Shown here piece by piece: positions 36,930-46,596 of a DNA stretch of 64,000 nt (positions are counted from its first letter, which is position 1; each line of letters begins with the position of its first letter). The position numbers and the translations under genes were made by a program. The notes beneath the pieces are model-generated. The model was given only the letters and a program-made list of their open reading frames with translations. It was not told the origin of the DNA and made no database searches. Origin of the DNA: Massilia soli (GTDB lineage: Bacteria > Pseudomonadota > Gammaproteobacteria > Burkholderiales > Burkholderiaceae_D); contig NZ_JAFBIL020000004.1 of NCBI RefSeq assembly GCF_016809835.1, forward strand, positions 1-64,000. The letters are read 5' to 3'.

Positions 36930-38159
36930 ATGAAACTCGAAAACCTTCCTCCAGCAGCCCCCTCCATTAAAACCGTCAGCAAGAAGCGCTGGCGCGCGCC
37001 CGCGGTTGCCGTGGCCGTGCTCGCCATAGGCGCAGCTGGCTGGTATGCGATGCAGCCTGGGAAGCCGGCAGCGGCGCCAATGGCCGCCAAGGCCGGCGGC
37101 GATGGCGCGCCGAAGGTGGACGTGTACGAACTGTCGCCGCGCGACGTGGCCAGCATCGCCCAGGGCGAACTGCACATCAAGCTGCCGCTGTCGGGCTCGC
37201 TGACGCCGCTGGCGCAGGCAACCGTCAAGTCGAAGGTGTCCGGCGTCGTCACCGGCGCCACCATCGAAGAAGGCACCTCCGTGGCCAAGGGCCAGGTCCT
37301 CGCGCGGCTCGACCAGGCCGACCAGCGCGCCCGCGTCGCCCAGCAGCAGGCGATGGTGGACGAAGCCAGCGCCCGCCTCGACCTCGCGCTCAAGAACAAC
37401 AGCAATAGCCAGATGCTGCTCAAGCAGAGCTTCATCTCGCAGAACTCGTTCGATGCGACCTCCAACGCGGTGGCGCTGGCGCGCGCCAGCGTCAAGGCGG
37501 CCCAGGCCCAGCTTGATATGGCGCGCAATGCGCTGGCCGACACCGTGATCGTCGCGCCGATGTCCGGCGTGATCAGCAAGCGCCATGTGCAGGCAGGCGA
37601 AAAGCTGTCGCCCGACATGCCGGTATTCTCGATCGTCGACCTGCGCGAACTGACGCTCGAAGCCCAGGTCCCCGCCTCGGATATCCCGCGCGTCAAGGTC
37701 GGCCAGGACGTCGCCTTCAGGGTTGACGGCTACCAGGGCCGCAGCTTCACCGGCAAGGTCGCGCGCATCAACCCGACCACTGAACCCGGCTCGCGCTCGA
37801 TGATGGTGTATATCCGCGTCGCCAATGCCGATGCCGCCCTGCGCGGCGGCATGTTCGCCAAGGGCAGCCTGACCACCACCAGGTCGGCGCCGGCGCCGCT
37901 GCTGCCGCTGGCGGCGCTGCGCACGGAGAACAATCGCGACATCGTCTACACGGTTGAAAACGGCAAGGTCGTCTCGACCCCGGTGACGCTGGGGCTGCGC
38001 AATGAAGACGACGGCATGGCCGAAGTCACCCAGGGCCTGGCGGTCGGCGCGCGCGTGCTGGTGGCCAGGCTCGATGGCGTCAAGCCGGGTAGCAAAGTCA
38101 AGGTCGACGCGCCGGCGGCCAAGCCGGTGCTGGCCGCGGCAGCAGGCGCGAAAGGCTAA
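36930..38159 (+). CDS. RND efflux periplasmic adaptor (membrane fusion protein)
   Basis: 409 residues from the ATG at 36930. Short cytoplasmic start, one N-terminal membrane anchor (AVAVAVLAIGAAGWYAM), then lipoyl halves (VKSKVSGVVTGATIEEGTSV and VIVAPMSGVISKRHVQAGEK), an alpha-helical hairpin, and a beta-barrel domain (ITLEAQVPASDIPRV-like region). It links the inner-membrane pump encoded 3 bp downstream to an outer-membrane channel. No channel gene is present in the operon, so a TolC-like protein from elsewhere is presumably used. Confidence 0.93.
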   Translation: MKLENLPPAAPSIKTVSKKRWRAPAVAVAVLAIGAAGWYAMQPGKPAAAPMAAKAGGDGAPKVDVYELSPRDVASIAQGELHIKLPLSGSLTPLAQATVKSKVSGVVTGATIEEGTSVAKGQVLARLDQADQRARVAQQQAMVDEASARLDLALKNNSNSQMLLKQSFISQNSFDATSNAVALARASVKAAQAQLDMARNALADTVIVAPMSGVISKRHVQAGEKLSPDMPVFSIVDLRELTLEAQVPASDIPRVKVGQDVAFRVDGYQGRSFTGKVARINPTTEPGSRSMMVYIRVANADAALRGGMFAKGSLTTTRSAPAPLLPLAALRTENNRDIVYTVENGKVVSTPVTLGLRNEDDGMAEVTQGLAVGARVLVARLDGVKPGSKVKVDAPAAKPVLAAAAGAKG

Positions 38160-38162
38160 GCC

Positions 38163-41100
38163 ATGTGGATCACTAAAACAAGTATCAGGAATCCGGTCTT
38201 TGCCACCATGGTCATGGTGGCGCTGGTGGTGCTCGGCCTGTTCTCTTACCGCAGCCTGGGCGTCGAAGCGATGCCGAATGTGGCGCTGCCGTTTGCGTGG
38301 GTCGAAGTGGCCTACCCAGGCGCGTCGCCGGAACAGGTAGAGAACGACATCACGCGCCAGCTCGAAGACACCATCAACACCGTCAGCGGCATCAAGTCGA
38401 TCCGCAGCAATTCGTGGGAAGGCCGCGCCGGCGTCTCGGTTGAATTCAACCTGTCCACCGATATGGACAAGGCGATGATCGAGATGCGCGACAAGATCAG
38501 CCGGGTGCGTCCCACCTTCCCGAAAGAGGCCAAGGAGCCGTTCATCGTGCGCGCCGAAGGCGACAACGAGCAGGCCGTGGTCGAACTGAGCCTGATGTCC
38601 GACACGCGCAGCGTGCGCGACCTGTCGACGCTTACCGAACAGCTCATCACCAAGCGCCTGCAGGGCGTCGCCGGCGTCGGCCAGGTGCGCGTCAATGGCA
38701 AGACCAACCGCCAGGTACTGGTCAACCTGAAGCCCGATGCGCTGTCGGCGCAGCACGTCGGCGTCGATGAAGTACTGCGCGCGATCCAGGCCACCAACAC
38801 CAATCTCCCGGCCGGCAACATCAGCTACGGCGCGGCAGAGCGCCTGGTGCGGGTGGAAGGCAAGATCAAGGATGCGCGCGGCTTCAACAAGATCATCGTG
38901 GCGCGCCGCGCCAGCGGCCCGGTCTACCTCGAACAGGTGGCCGAGATCATCGACGGCGAGCAGGAAGAGACCTCGATTTCGCGCATCAACGGCGTGCGCG
39001 CCATCACGCTCGAAGTGACCAAGATCCAGGACGCCAACGTGGTCGAAGTGGGCACCGGCATCAAGCTCGCGGTCGAGAAGATGCAAAAGACGCTGCCGGC
39101 CGATATCAAGCTGGCCATCCTCGAAGACCAGTCGCAGCGGGTCCAGAGCCAGCTCGACAACGTCAAGCGCACCATCATCGAAGGCGCGGTCCTGACGATG
39201 CTGATCGTGTTCCTGTTCCTGCACTCGTGGCGCAGCACCGTGATCACCGGATTGACCCTGCCGATCTCGGTGATGGCCAGCTTCATCGCGATGAAGTACT
39301 TCGGCTTCACCCTCAACTTCCTGACGCTGATGGCGCTGTCGCTGTGTATCGGCCTGCTGATCGACGACGCCATCGTGGTACGCGAAAACATCGTGCGCCA
39401 CCACGACATGGGCAAGAACCACGTCGACGCCGCCAACGACGGTACCAACGAAATCGGCCTGGCCGTCATGGCCACCACCTTCGCGATCGTCGCCGTGTTC
39501 GTGCCGGTCGCCTTCATGGACGGCATCATCGGCCGCTTCTTCCTGCAGTTCGGCATCACCGTGGCGGTGGCGGTGTTGGTGTCGCTGTTCGTCTCGTTCA
39601 CGCTCGACCCGATGCTGTCGTCGGTGTGGCGCGATCCGGTCAAGGACCGCTTCAAGTACCTGCCATGGCTCGGCCGCCTGATGGAGAAGGTCGAGCACGG
39701 CATCGCCCGCGTGCACGTCTGGTACGGCCGCGTGCTCGAGTTGGCGCTGCGCTGGCGCAAATCGACCTTGACCTTGGCGCTGGCGCTGTTCGTCGGCAGC
39801 CTCGCGCTGATGCCGATGGTCGGCGGCGAGATGTTCCCGGAGACCGACAACGGCTACATCCAGCTGCGCTTCAAGACCCCGGTCGGCTCGAGCCTGGACT
39901 ACACCGAGGCCAAGGTGCGCCAGGTGGAAGCGGCGCTGGGCGAGTTCAAGGAAATCGACAAGGTCATCACCACGGTGGGCACCTGGGACGGCCGCAACAC
40001 CGCCCAGGTCAACCTCAAGCTGACCGACGTGAAGAAGACCGAACGGCGCTCGCAGAAGGAGCTGGAGCAGCTGATCCGCGCGCGCCTGGCGCCGATCGCC
40101 GGCATCACGATGTCGGTCGGGAACAAGCCGATCTTCATCGCCATTCTCGGCCAGGACGAAGCCAAGCTCGATGCCGGCGCCCGGCGCCTGATGGAGAAGA
40201 TGCGCAAGATCAAAGGCGTGGTCGACATCGAATACAGCCAGGAAGGCGCCAACCCGGCCACCATCGTCAAGATCAACAACGAGCTGGCCAGCGACCTGGG
40301 CTTGTCGACCCAGCAGATCGGCACGGCGCTGCGTCCCTTCGTCGCCGGCGACCAGATCAGCCGCTGGCTGGCGCCGGACGGCCAGAATTACGACGTCAAC
40401 GTGCAGCTGCCGAAATCGGGGCGCCAGAAGGTGTCCGACCTGGCCGACCTGATGCTCGCCTCCAGCAAGATGGATGCCGACGGCAACCCGATCATGGTGC
40501 CGCTGCGCCAGGTGGTGGAATTCGTTCCCTCGACCAGCCCGCAGGTCCTCAAGCGCCAGGCGCTTGAGCGCCGGGTGGCGGTCTACGCCGCCATCGAAGG
40601 CCGCCCGAACGGCGACGTCAACAGCGAAGTCAAGGCGGCGATGGACAGCATCGACCTGCCCGAAGGCGTGCGCTTCGACGTCGGCGGCGAGGCCGAGCAA
40701 ATGGCCGAGACCCTGGGCGGCGCGGCCAAGGCGCTGGGCATCGCGATCATCTTCATCTACCTGGTGCTGGCCTCGCAGTTCGGCAGCTTCCTGCAGCCGA
40801 TCGCCATCATGGTGTCGCTGCCGCTGTCGATGATCGGCGTGCTGATCGCGCTGCTGGTCACCGGCAGTACGCTCAACATCTTCTCGGTGATCGGTATCGT
40901 GATGCTGATGGGGCTGGTGACGAAGAACGCGATCCTGCTGGTCGACTTCACCAACCACGGGCAGCGCCATGGCAAGAGCCAGCACGACGCGATCCTCGAT
41001 GCGGGCCAGGTGCGCCTGCGTCCGATCCTGATGACGACGCTGGCGATGATCTTCGGCATGCTGCCGATGGCGATCGGCATGGGTGACGGTGGCGAGTCGC

Positions 41101-41276
41101 AGGCGCCGATGGGCCGTGCGGTGATTGGCGGCGTGATCACCTCGACCCTGCTGACGCTGGTGGTGGTGCCGGTGGCCTACACCTACCTCGACAACCTCGG
41201 CAAGAAGGCCGCGCGCTGGTTCAAGGGGGCGCCGGATGACCACAAGCAGCCGGCCGAGCTGGCCGAAGCCGCGTAA
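38163..41276 (+). CDS. RND multidrug-type efflux pump, inner-membrane subunit
   Basis: 1037 residues, HAE1-type RND transporter. Start MWITKTSIRNPVFATMVMVA, twelve expected spans, PYPGASPEQVENDITRQLE-type porter motif (here AYPGASPEQVENDITRQLE), TM4 proton relay in LCIGLLIDDAIVVRENI, and a mirrored GLVTKNAILLVDF in TM10. Proton-driven export of hydrophobic compounds from the periplasm or membrane. Substrates cannot be deduced. A large hairpin at 41289-41374 follows the stop. Confidence 0.94.
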   Translation: MWITKTSIRNPVFATMVMVALVVLGLFSYRSLGVEAMPNVALPFAWVEVAYPGASPEQVENDITRQLEDTINTVSGIKSIRSNSWEGRAGVSVEFNLSTDMDKAMIEMRDKISRVRPTFPKEAKEPFIVRAEGDNEQAVVELSLMSDTRSVRDLSTLTEQLITKRLQGVAGVGQVRVNGKTNRQVLVNLKPDALSAQHVGVDEVLRAIQATNTNLPAGNISYGAAERLVRVEGKIKDARGFNKIIVARRASGPVYLEQVAEIIDGEQEETSISRINGVRAITLEVTKIQDANVVEVGTGIKLAVEKMQKTLPADIKLAILEDQSQRVQSQLDNVKRTIIEGAVLTMLIVFLFLHSWRSTVITGLTLPISVMASFIAMKYFGFTLNFLTLMALSLCIGLLIDDAIVVRENIVRHHDMGKNHVDAANDGTNEIGLAVMATTFAIVAVFVPVAFMDGIIGRFFLQFGITVAVAVLVSLFVSFTLDPMLSSVWRDPVKDRFKYLPWLGRLMEKVEHGIARVHVWYGRVLELALRWRKSTLTLALALFVGSLALMPMVGGEMFPETDNGYIQLRFKTPVGSSLDYTEAKVRQVEAALGEFKEIDKVITTVGTWDGRNTAQVNLKLTDVKKTERRSQKELEQLIRARLAPIAGITMSVGNKPIFIAILGQDEAKLDAGARRLMEKMRKIKGVVDIEYSQEGANPATIVKINNELASDLGLSTQQIGTALRPFVAGDQISRWLAPDGQNYDVNVQLPKSGRQKVSDLADLMLASSKMDADGNPIMVPLRQVVEFVPSTSPQVLKRQALERRVAVYAAIEGRPNGDVNSEVKAAMDSIDLPEGVRFDVGGEAEQMAETLGGAAKALGIAIIFIYLVLASQFGSFLQPIAIMVSLPLSMIGVLIALLVTGSTLNIFSVIGIVMLMGLVTKNAILLVDFTNHGQRHGKSQHDAILDAGQVRLRPILMTTLAMIFGMLPMAIGMGDGGESQAPMGRAVIGGVITSTLLTLVVVPVAYTYLDNLGKKAARWFKGAPDDHKQPAELAEAA

Positions 41277-41288
41277 GCGAAAGCAAAT

Positions 41289-41374
41289 CGGCGGATGACG
41301 CGCGTCGCGCTCTTCCGCCCTACGGTCCGTTGACGTCGTAGGGCGGAAGAGCGCGACAGCGCGTCATCCGCCGA
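41289..41374. terminator. Large inverted repeat between RND operon and small charged gene
   Basis: TCGGCGGATGACGCGCGTCG (41289 on) through CCCTACG pairs with CGTAGGGCGGAAGAGCGCGA through ATCCGCCGA (to 41374): about 37-bp arms around an 11-base loop, followed by TTTTT. Placed between two convergent transcripts it could terminate both; such GGATGACGCG...CCTACG palindromes are also dispersed repeats in many proteobacteria. Confidence 0.75.
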
Positions 41375-41398
41375 ATTTTTTGTTTCAGCGAACCGGCG

Positions 41399-41569
41399 TT
41401 ATGCCTGGCCCTGCTCTTCCTGCGTTTCCTCTGGCGTGTCGCCCTCTTCCGCCGGCTCGGGCTCACCCCGCAGCTTTGCTTCCGCTTTTTTACGGGCCTT
41501 TTCTTCAGCCTTCTTCTTCTTCTCTAACTCTCGCTGCCGTTTCTCATAGGAGAAATTGGTCTTAGCCAT
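41399..41569 (-). CDS. Small, highly charged 56-residue protein
   Basis: MAKTNFSYEKRQRELEKKKK then a Lys/Ala/Glu-rich helix and an acidic Pro/Glu tail ending EEQGQA. ATG at 41569 with an AGGTGACGC-like ribosome binding site. Widespread small ORFs of this kind with a MAKTNFSYEKRQ start occur in beta-proteobacteria, so it is likely real, but its function is unknown. The likely structure is a single charged helix. Confidence 0.75.
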   Translation of the reverse strand: MAKTNFSYEKRQRELEKKKKAEEKARKKAEAKLRGEPEPAEEGDTPEETQEEQGQA

Positions 41570-41650
41570 GCGTCACCTCTCAGGTTAAATGGGACAGTCA
41601 ACACTGCCCCCCGTTGCCATTATGACGCAGTTATGCGGAAGGCATTTGAA

Positions 41651-42556
41651 TTAACCACGTGGATGATGCTGGGCGTGCAGGTGTTTTAGCCGCTCGCGCG
41701 CCACATGGGTATAGATTTGCGTTGTGGAAATATCCGAATGCCCCAGCAACAGCTGCACCACGCGCAGGTCGGCGCCGTGGTTGAGCAGGTGGGTGGCGAA
41801 GGCGTGGCGCAAGGTGTGGGGCGACAGCGGCGCCGTGATGCCGGCCCTGGCCGCATGCTTCTTGATCACGACCCAGAACATCTGGCGCGTCATCGGCCCG
41901 CCGCGCGCGGTGACGAACAGCGCGTCGTCGACCTGGCCGTCGAGGATCACCCCGCGCGCCTGGCTGACATAGCGCTCGATCCAGTGGCGCGCTTCCTGCC
42001 CGAACGGCACCAGCCGCGTCTTGCTGCCCTTGCCGGTCACGCGCAGCACGCCGTCGTTCAGGCTCAGCTCGACCATCTTCAGGTCCACCAGTTCCGACAC
42101 CCGCAGCCCGCTGGCGTACATCAGCTCCAGCATGGTGCGTTCGCGCAGGCCGAGCGGCGTGTCGACGTCGGGCGCGGCGAGCAGCGCTTCCACCTGCGCC
42201 TCGCTCAGGGTGTGGACGAAGCGGGTTGGCTGCCTGGCCGAGGCCATATGCAGGCACGGGTCGCTGCTCACCTGCTTGTTGCGCAGCGCCAGCTGATAGA
42301 AACGTTTGAGCACCGACAAACGCCGGTTGGCCGAACTGGGCTTGGACTCGGCGTGGCGCGCGGCGAAATACGCGGCGAGGTCGTGCGGCTCGACCTGGTA
42401 CAGCGAATCGTTGCCCGGCCGCGTGACCTCGAGCCAGCGCGCAAACAGCCGCATGTCGCGGCGATAGGCGTCGAGCGAGTTCTTCGACAATCCCTGTTCC
42501 AGCCAGAGGTTGTCGCAGAACTCGTCGATCAGGGCCAGATTGCTTGCTGTTGCCAT
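41651..42556 (-). CDS. xerD: Site-specific tyrosine recombinase XerD
   Basis: 301 residues from the ATG at 42556. N-terminal SAM-like domain (LIDEFCDNLWLEQGLSKNSL) and catalytic domain with Arg in YASGLRVSELVDL, Lys in TGKGSKTRLVP, HTLRHAFATHLL, LGHSDISTTQIYTHV with the Tyr nucleophile. With XerC it resolves chromosome dimers at dif. The gene start overlaps the end of ogt by 28 bases on the same strand, so the two are co-transcribed. Confidence 0.95.
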   Translation of the reverse strand: MATASNLALIDEFCDNLWLEQGLSKNSLDAYRRDMRLFARWLEVTRPGNDSLYQVEPHDLAAYFAARHAESKPSSANRRLSVLKRFYQLALRNKQVSSDPCLHMASARQPTRFVHTLSEAQVEALLAAPDVDTPLGLRERTMLELMYASGLRVSELVDLKMVELSLNDGVLRVTGKGSKTRLVPFGQEARHWIERYVSQARGVILDGQVDDALFVTARGGPMTRQMFWVVIKKHAARAGITAPLSPHTLRHAFATHLLNHGADLRVVQLLLGHSDISTTQIYTHVARERLKHLHAQHHPRG

Positions 42557-43053
42557 GGGGAAGTATTCACGCCTTCGTGGCTCAGCAACCAGCGCTTGAC
42601 GCTCAGGTGGAAGCCGTTCTCGTCGTCGTGGTTGGAAAAGCCGCCGAGGCCACCCGCCGCGGTGACGCGGTGGCACGGGATCACCAGCGGAAACCAGTTG
42701 GCGCCGCAAGCCTGGCCGACCGCGCGCGGCGCCGAGCCGATGTGCTTGGCGACCTGGCCGTAGGTGCGCACGGTGCCGCGCGGGATCGACGAAATCGCGG
42801 CCCACACCTTTTGCTGGAACGCGCTGCCGGCCGCGATCAGCGGCAGGTTGAACTGGAAGTCGGGGTCGGCCAGGTAGCACTGCACCTGCGATGCGGCCTC
42901 GTCGGCGAGCGCGTCGGTGGCGTCCTTCTCGCCGAAGTGCGGCGGCAGGTAGACCAGCTCGCGGATCACGCCGGCGTCGGTGCGGATGCCGATCGCGCCG
43001 AACGGCGCGCCGACGATGGCGCTGAAAATGTCGCTGCCTTGCTGTGGTTTCAT
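42529..43053 (-). CDS. ogt: Methylated-DNA--protein-cysteine methyltransferase
   Basis: 174 residues. N-terminal ribonuclease-like domain, then the DNA-binding helix region IPRGTVRTYGQVAKHIG and active site PCHRV in NWFPLVIPCHRVTAAGG. Direct repair of O6-alkylguanine by irreversible transfer to the Cys. Overlaps xerD. Confidence 0.94.
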   Translation of the reverse strand: MKPQQGSDIFSAIVGAPFGAIGIRTDAGVIRELVYLPPHFGEKDATDALADEAASQVQCYLADPDFQFNLPLIAAGSAFQQKVWAAISSIPRGTVRTYGQVAKHIGSAPRAVGQACGANWFPLVIPCHRVTAAGGLGGFSNHDDENGFHLSVKRWLLSHEGVNTSPWQQQAIWP

Positions 43054-43124
43054 GCGCGCAGTTTACCGTAGCCGCAGGGTACCGGCGAAGAAAAACATGT
43101 CAGCGTTACGTGTGCAATCCAATA

Positions 43125-43229
43125 CGTCCTTTCCGCGCTAGCGGGAATCCAGACTGACACCGGGTGGTGGACGTGAATGTCGCGGGCACAGCATACGCAG
43201 TATGGGTGCCCGCCTGCGCGGGCACGACG
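43125..43229. repeat. Degenerate REP-like pair upstream of ogt
   Basis: CGTCCTTTCCGCGCTAGCGG at the left and CGCCTGCGCGGGCACGACG at the right, with a longer middle (about 105 bp in all). Both arms deviate from the family consensus (GGCACGACG for GGAACGACG). Confidence 0.65.
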
Positions 43230-43271
43230 TAGGGGTGGCAGCGCTGCTTTCCACATTTAAAAGACATAGCC

Positions 43272-43298
43272 AAAAAAAAACGCACCCCGCAGGGTGCG
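43272..43298 (-). terminator. Rho-independent terminator downstream of dctP
   Basis: On the minus strand GCGCACCCTGCGGGGTGCG forms a tight stem-loop followed by GTTTTTTTTT. It lies about 240 bp after the DctP stop and would end that transcript. The intervening 43299-43537 shows no gene. Confidence 0.85.
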
Positions 43299-43537
43299 CT
43301 TCAAGTATGGTCACGTTTCCGGCTGTCGGTCATGCCAACGGCATTCTGTAAAACGCGTGTCTCCTCGATACTTCTTCGGTATTGAATACCGTGCTTTTAT
43401 CAACTACTCCCCAAACCGAATCCTTGTGTGCCTAATGCTTCCTGTGCAACTCGGTGGCAATAATAGCCTATCTTGATTTACGCGCTGTGGCTTTTTGTAC
43501 ACTTGCGGAAATCTTCATTTAGACGTAAACGATCTTC

Positions 43538-44521
43538 TTATTTCGCCGTACTGGTGATGGAATCGATCAAGCCTTTGCCGATCCGGCTCTCCATTTGCTT
43601 ATGCACAGGAAGTAAAGCCTTTCGCCACGCGGCCTGTTCCTGCGCGCTGAGCGTGTGCACCGTGGTCTTGCCGGCGCGCCGGATCGCTTCCATCGCCAGG
43701 TCGTTGTCGCGCTGCGCGATCTGCTTCTCGTAGATGGTCGCTTCGCGCATCGCCTGTTCCAGCGGGCGCCGTACGTCGCCCGGCAAGCCATCCCAGAACT
43801 TCTTGTTGACGATAACCGCGTAGCCCAGGTAGCCGTGGTTCGACATCGTCACGTGCTTCTGCACCTCGTGCATCCGCTGGGTGAACATGTTCGACGGCGG
43901 ATTCTCGGTGCCGTCGACCGCACCGATGCGCAGCGCCTGGTAAGCCTCGGAGAACGCCAGCGCCTGCGGGTACGCGCCCAGCGCGCGCATCTGCGCGTCG
44001 AGCACCTTGGACGACTGGATGCGCATCTTCAGGCCGCGAAAATCGGCCGGCATGCGCAACGGCTTATTCGCCGACATTACCTTGAAGCCGTTATCCCAGT
44101 AAGCCAGTCCGGTGATGCCCTTCGGTTCCAGCTTCTGCAGCAGCGCCCTGCCGATCGGGCCTTCGGTCACCTTGTACAGTGCCGCCTTGGACGGGAAAAT
44201 GTAAGGCAGGTCGAACGCTTCGAATTCCCTGACGCCGAGCGGGCCGAATTTGGCCAGCGACGGGGCCAGCATCTGCACCGCGCCAAGCTGCAGCGCTTCG
44301 AGTTCTTCCTTGTCCTTGTATAGCTGGCTGTCCGGATAAACCTCGACCTTCACGCGGCCTTTGGTGTATTTTTCCGCCAGCATGCCAAATCGCTCGGCAG
44401 CCTGCCCCTTCGGCGTGTCGGGCGTAACCACATGGCTGAATTTGATGACGATGGGCGCATCGGCCCAGGCGCTGAAGCTCGCCGCGGCGGCGAGTAGCGC
44501 CAGCATGGCTCTAAGCTGCAT
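43538..44521 (-). CDS. dctP: TRAP transporter dicarboxylate-binding receptor DctP
   Basis: 327 residues with a signal peptide ending near SAWA-D. Family motifs: IKFSHVVTPDTPKGQAAERF, VEVYPDSQLYKDKEELEALQ, GLKMRIQSSKVLDAQMRALG, QALRIGAVDGTENPPSNMFT. It binds C4-dicarboxylates in the periplasm. The DctQ and DctM membrane subunits are not adjacent. It is divergent from dctB/dctR, so it may serve as the sensing partner of DctB as well as, or instead of, a transporter receptor. Confidence 0.92.
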   Translation of the reverse strand: MQLRAMLALLAAAASFSAWADAPIVIKFSHVVTPDTPKGQAAERFGMLAEKYTKGRVKVEVYPDSQLYKDKEELEALQLGAVQMLAPSLAKFGPLGVREFEAFDLPYIFPSKAALYKVTEGPIGRALLQKLEPKGITGLAYWDNGFKVMSANKPLRMPADFRGLKMRIQSSKVLDAQMRALGAYPQALAFSEAYQALRIGAVDGTENPPSNMFTQRMHEVQKHVTMSNHGYLGYAVIVNKKFWDGLPGDVRRPLEQAMREATIYEKQIAQRDNDLAMEAIRRAGKTTVHTLSAQEQAAWRKALLPVHKQMESRIGKGLIDSITSTAK

Positions 44522-44610
44522 CTTGTCTCCTCAGACGATCTGACGTCCCCCATTCTGCACTGCTATCATGGAAAACCACAATACCTGTTAACCACGTTCA
44601 CCCGCCTGGC

Positions 44611-46581
44611 ATGAATACACCGACCACCCGTCCCCGCCCGATGCAGCTCGCCGGCCCGCTGCGCTGGATCCTGCCGGTCACGCTGGTGCTGCTGTTCCTC
44701 GCGGTGCTGCTGTGGCTGCCATGGCAGGCGCGCCAGATGGAGAGCAACGAGCGCCAGGAACAGCTGATCGCCGACACGCTGTGGGTCGAACAGGCGATCC
44801 GTTTCGAACTTGAGCGCAATGCCGAAACCCTGGACAACCTCGGCGCCGAAATCGCTGCCGGCAGCATCGAGGCGCCAGCGGTCCAGGCCCGCCTCGAACA
44901 GATGCGCAAGGTCGCGCGCGACCTGACCCGGGTGGTGTGGCTTGACGACGCCGGCCAGGTGCGCGCCTCGTCCGGCGCCCCGGCGGCCAGTACCGAGGCC
45001 TCGCGCGAAGCGGCGCTGCTGGCGCGCCAGACCGGCAAGGGCCGCTACAGCAGGCCGGCCAGCGCCGGCGGCACGACTGCCCAGATGGACTACCACCTGC
45101 CGCTCACGCGCGACGGCTTCCACGCCGGCAGCCTGGTGCTCAGCTACGACCTCGACGCCCTGCTCGACGAGACCGTGCCATGGTGGTTCGCGCAGGACAA
45201 CGCGGTGGCGCTGCGCGACGCCGGCGACAAGGTCATGGCGCGGCGCGAGTCGGCCGGCCCCGGACGCGGCGTCTACACCCACAACCGCCCGCTCGACCTG
45301 AATGGCGCCGAACTGCTGCTCTCCACCGACAGCGTCAAGACCGCACCGCGGCTGCTGCCTAACCTGCTGGTCGGCTCGGTCGTGCTGCTGGCGCTCGGGC
45401 TGGTCGCCAGCCTGGCGGCGCTGTGGCGCCACGTCACGCGCAGGCTGGCCGCCGAAGGCGCGCTGCGCCAGCAGATGGCGTTTCGCACCGCGATGGAAAA
45501 CTCGATGATCACCGGCCTGCGCGCGCGCGACCTCGAAGGCCGTATCACTTACGTGAACCCGGCGTTCTGCCGCATGGTCGGCTTGACCGAAGCGGAGCTG
45601 ATCGGACGCGCGCCGCCGATGCAGTACTGGGCGCCGGAAGCGATGGGCGAGTACCAGCAGCGCCTCGCCGAGGTGCTGTCCGGGCACGTGACGCCGCAGT
45701 TCGAAACCGTGTTCCAGCGCTCCGACGGGCAGCGCATCCCGGTGCTGATTTTCGAGTCGCCGCTGATCGGCAACGACGGCCAGCACACCGGCTGGATGGG
45801 ATCGATCCTCGACATCTCCGAGCGCAAGCATGCCGAAGAGCTGAACCGCCAGCAGCAGGAAAAGCTGCAGGCCAGCTCGCGCCTGGCGACCATGGGCGAG
45901 ATCTCGTCGATGCTGGCGCATGAACTGAACCAGCCGCTGGCGGCCATCTCCAGCTACACCTCGGGCGCGCTCAACATGCTGTCCGGCGGCGGCCAGGCGG
46001 TCGACGCCGACACGCTGCGCCCCGCGCTGGAACAAGCCGGCTTGCAGGCGAAGCGCGCCGGGCAGATCATCCGCAGCGTGCACCAATTCGTCAGGAAGCG
46101 CGACCCCGACCGCCAGCTGGTCGACATCACCGGCGTGATCGAGGGAGTGCGCGGCCTGATGGACCTGCAGGCGCGCCGCGTTTTCGTGTCGCTCCAGGTG
46201 CATGCCGACGTCGCGCTGCCGCCGGTGCGCGCCGACCGCCTGATGCTCGAACAAGTGCTGCTGAACCTGACCCGCAACAGCGTCGAGGCGATGCAAGACA
46301 GCGCGCCGGAGCGCCGCATCCTGCGCATCGAGGCGCGCGCGCTCAATGGCCAGGTCGAGGTATCGGTGATCGACAACGGCCACGGCATCCCCGACGACGT
46401 CAGCGCGCGCCTGTACTCGCCGTTCTTCTCGACCAAGGCCGAAGGCATGGGCATGGGGCTGTCGATTTGCCGCACCGCGATCGAGTTCCACGGCGGTACG
46501 CTGGGCCACCGTCCCAACCCGGGCGGCGGCACGGTATTTACTTTCGCCTTGCCGGCCGAGCCGGCGCCGGCGCATCACTAA
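44611..46581 (+). CDS. dctB: C4-dicarboxylate sensor histidine kinase DctB-like
   Basis: 656 residues. First span near 17-40 (WILPVTLVLLFLAVLLWLPW), a periplasmic sensor domain, second span near 250-275 (LLVGSVVLLALGLVASLAAL), a PAS domain (ENSMITGLRARDLEGRITYV), then HisKA with H437 in LAHELNQPLAAIS and HATPase_c with LNLTRNSVEAM, IDNGHGIP and GMGMGLSIC. It responds to dicarboxylates and phosphorylates the regulator encoded 15 bp downstream. Divergent from dctP. Confidence 0.9.
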   Translation: MNTPTTRPRPMQLAGPLRWILPVTLVLLFLAVLLWLPWQARQMESNERQEQLIADTLWVEQAIRFELERNAETLDNLGAEIAAGSIEAPAVQARLEQMRKVARDLTRVVWLDDAGQVRASSGAPAASTEASREAALLARQTGKGRYSRPASAGGTTAQMDYHLPLTRDGFHAGSLVLSYDLDALLDETVPWWFAQDNAVALRDAGDKVMARRESAGPGRGVYTHNRPLDLNGAELLLSTDSVKTAPRLLPNLLVGSVVLLALGLVASLAALWRHVTRRLAAEGALRQQMAFRTAMENSMITGLRARDLEGRITYVNPAFCRMVGLTEAELIGRAPPMQYWAPEAMGEYQQRLAEVLSGHVTPQFETVFQRSDGQRIPVLIFESPLIGNDGQHTGWMGSILDISERKHAEELNRQQQEKLQASSRLATMGEISSMLAHELNQPLAAISSYTSGALNMLSGGGQAVDADTLRPALEQAGLQAKRAGQIIRSVHQFVRKRDPDRQLVDITGVIEGVRGLMDLQARRVFVSLQVHADVALPPVRADRLMLEQVLLNLTRNSVEAMQDSAPERRILRIEARALNGQVEVSVIDNGHGIPDDVSARLYSPFFSTKAEGMGMGLSICRTAIEFHGGTLGHRPNPGGGTVFTFALPAEPAPAHH

Positions 46582-46596
46582 CGATAAGGAGACTGC

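Noticed and set aside
36903-41243. 1446-codon open frame antisense to the RND genes
   Set aside because: It is the shadow of two clearly coding genes on the plus strand; its His/Arg/Asp-rich composition is typical of antisense frames in high-G+C DNA.
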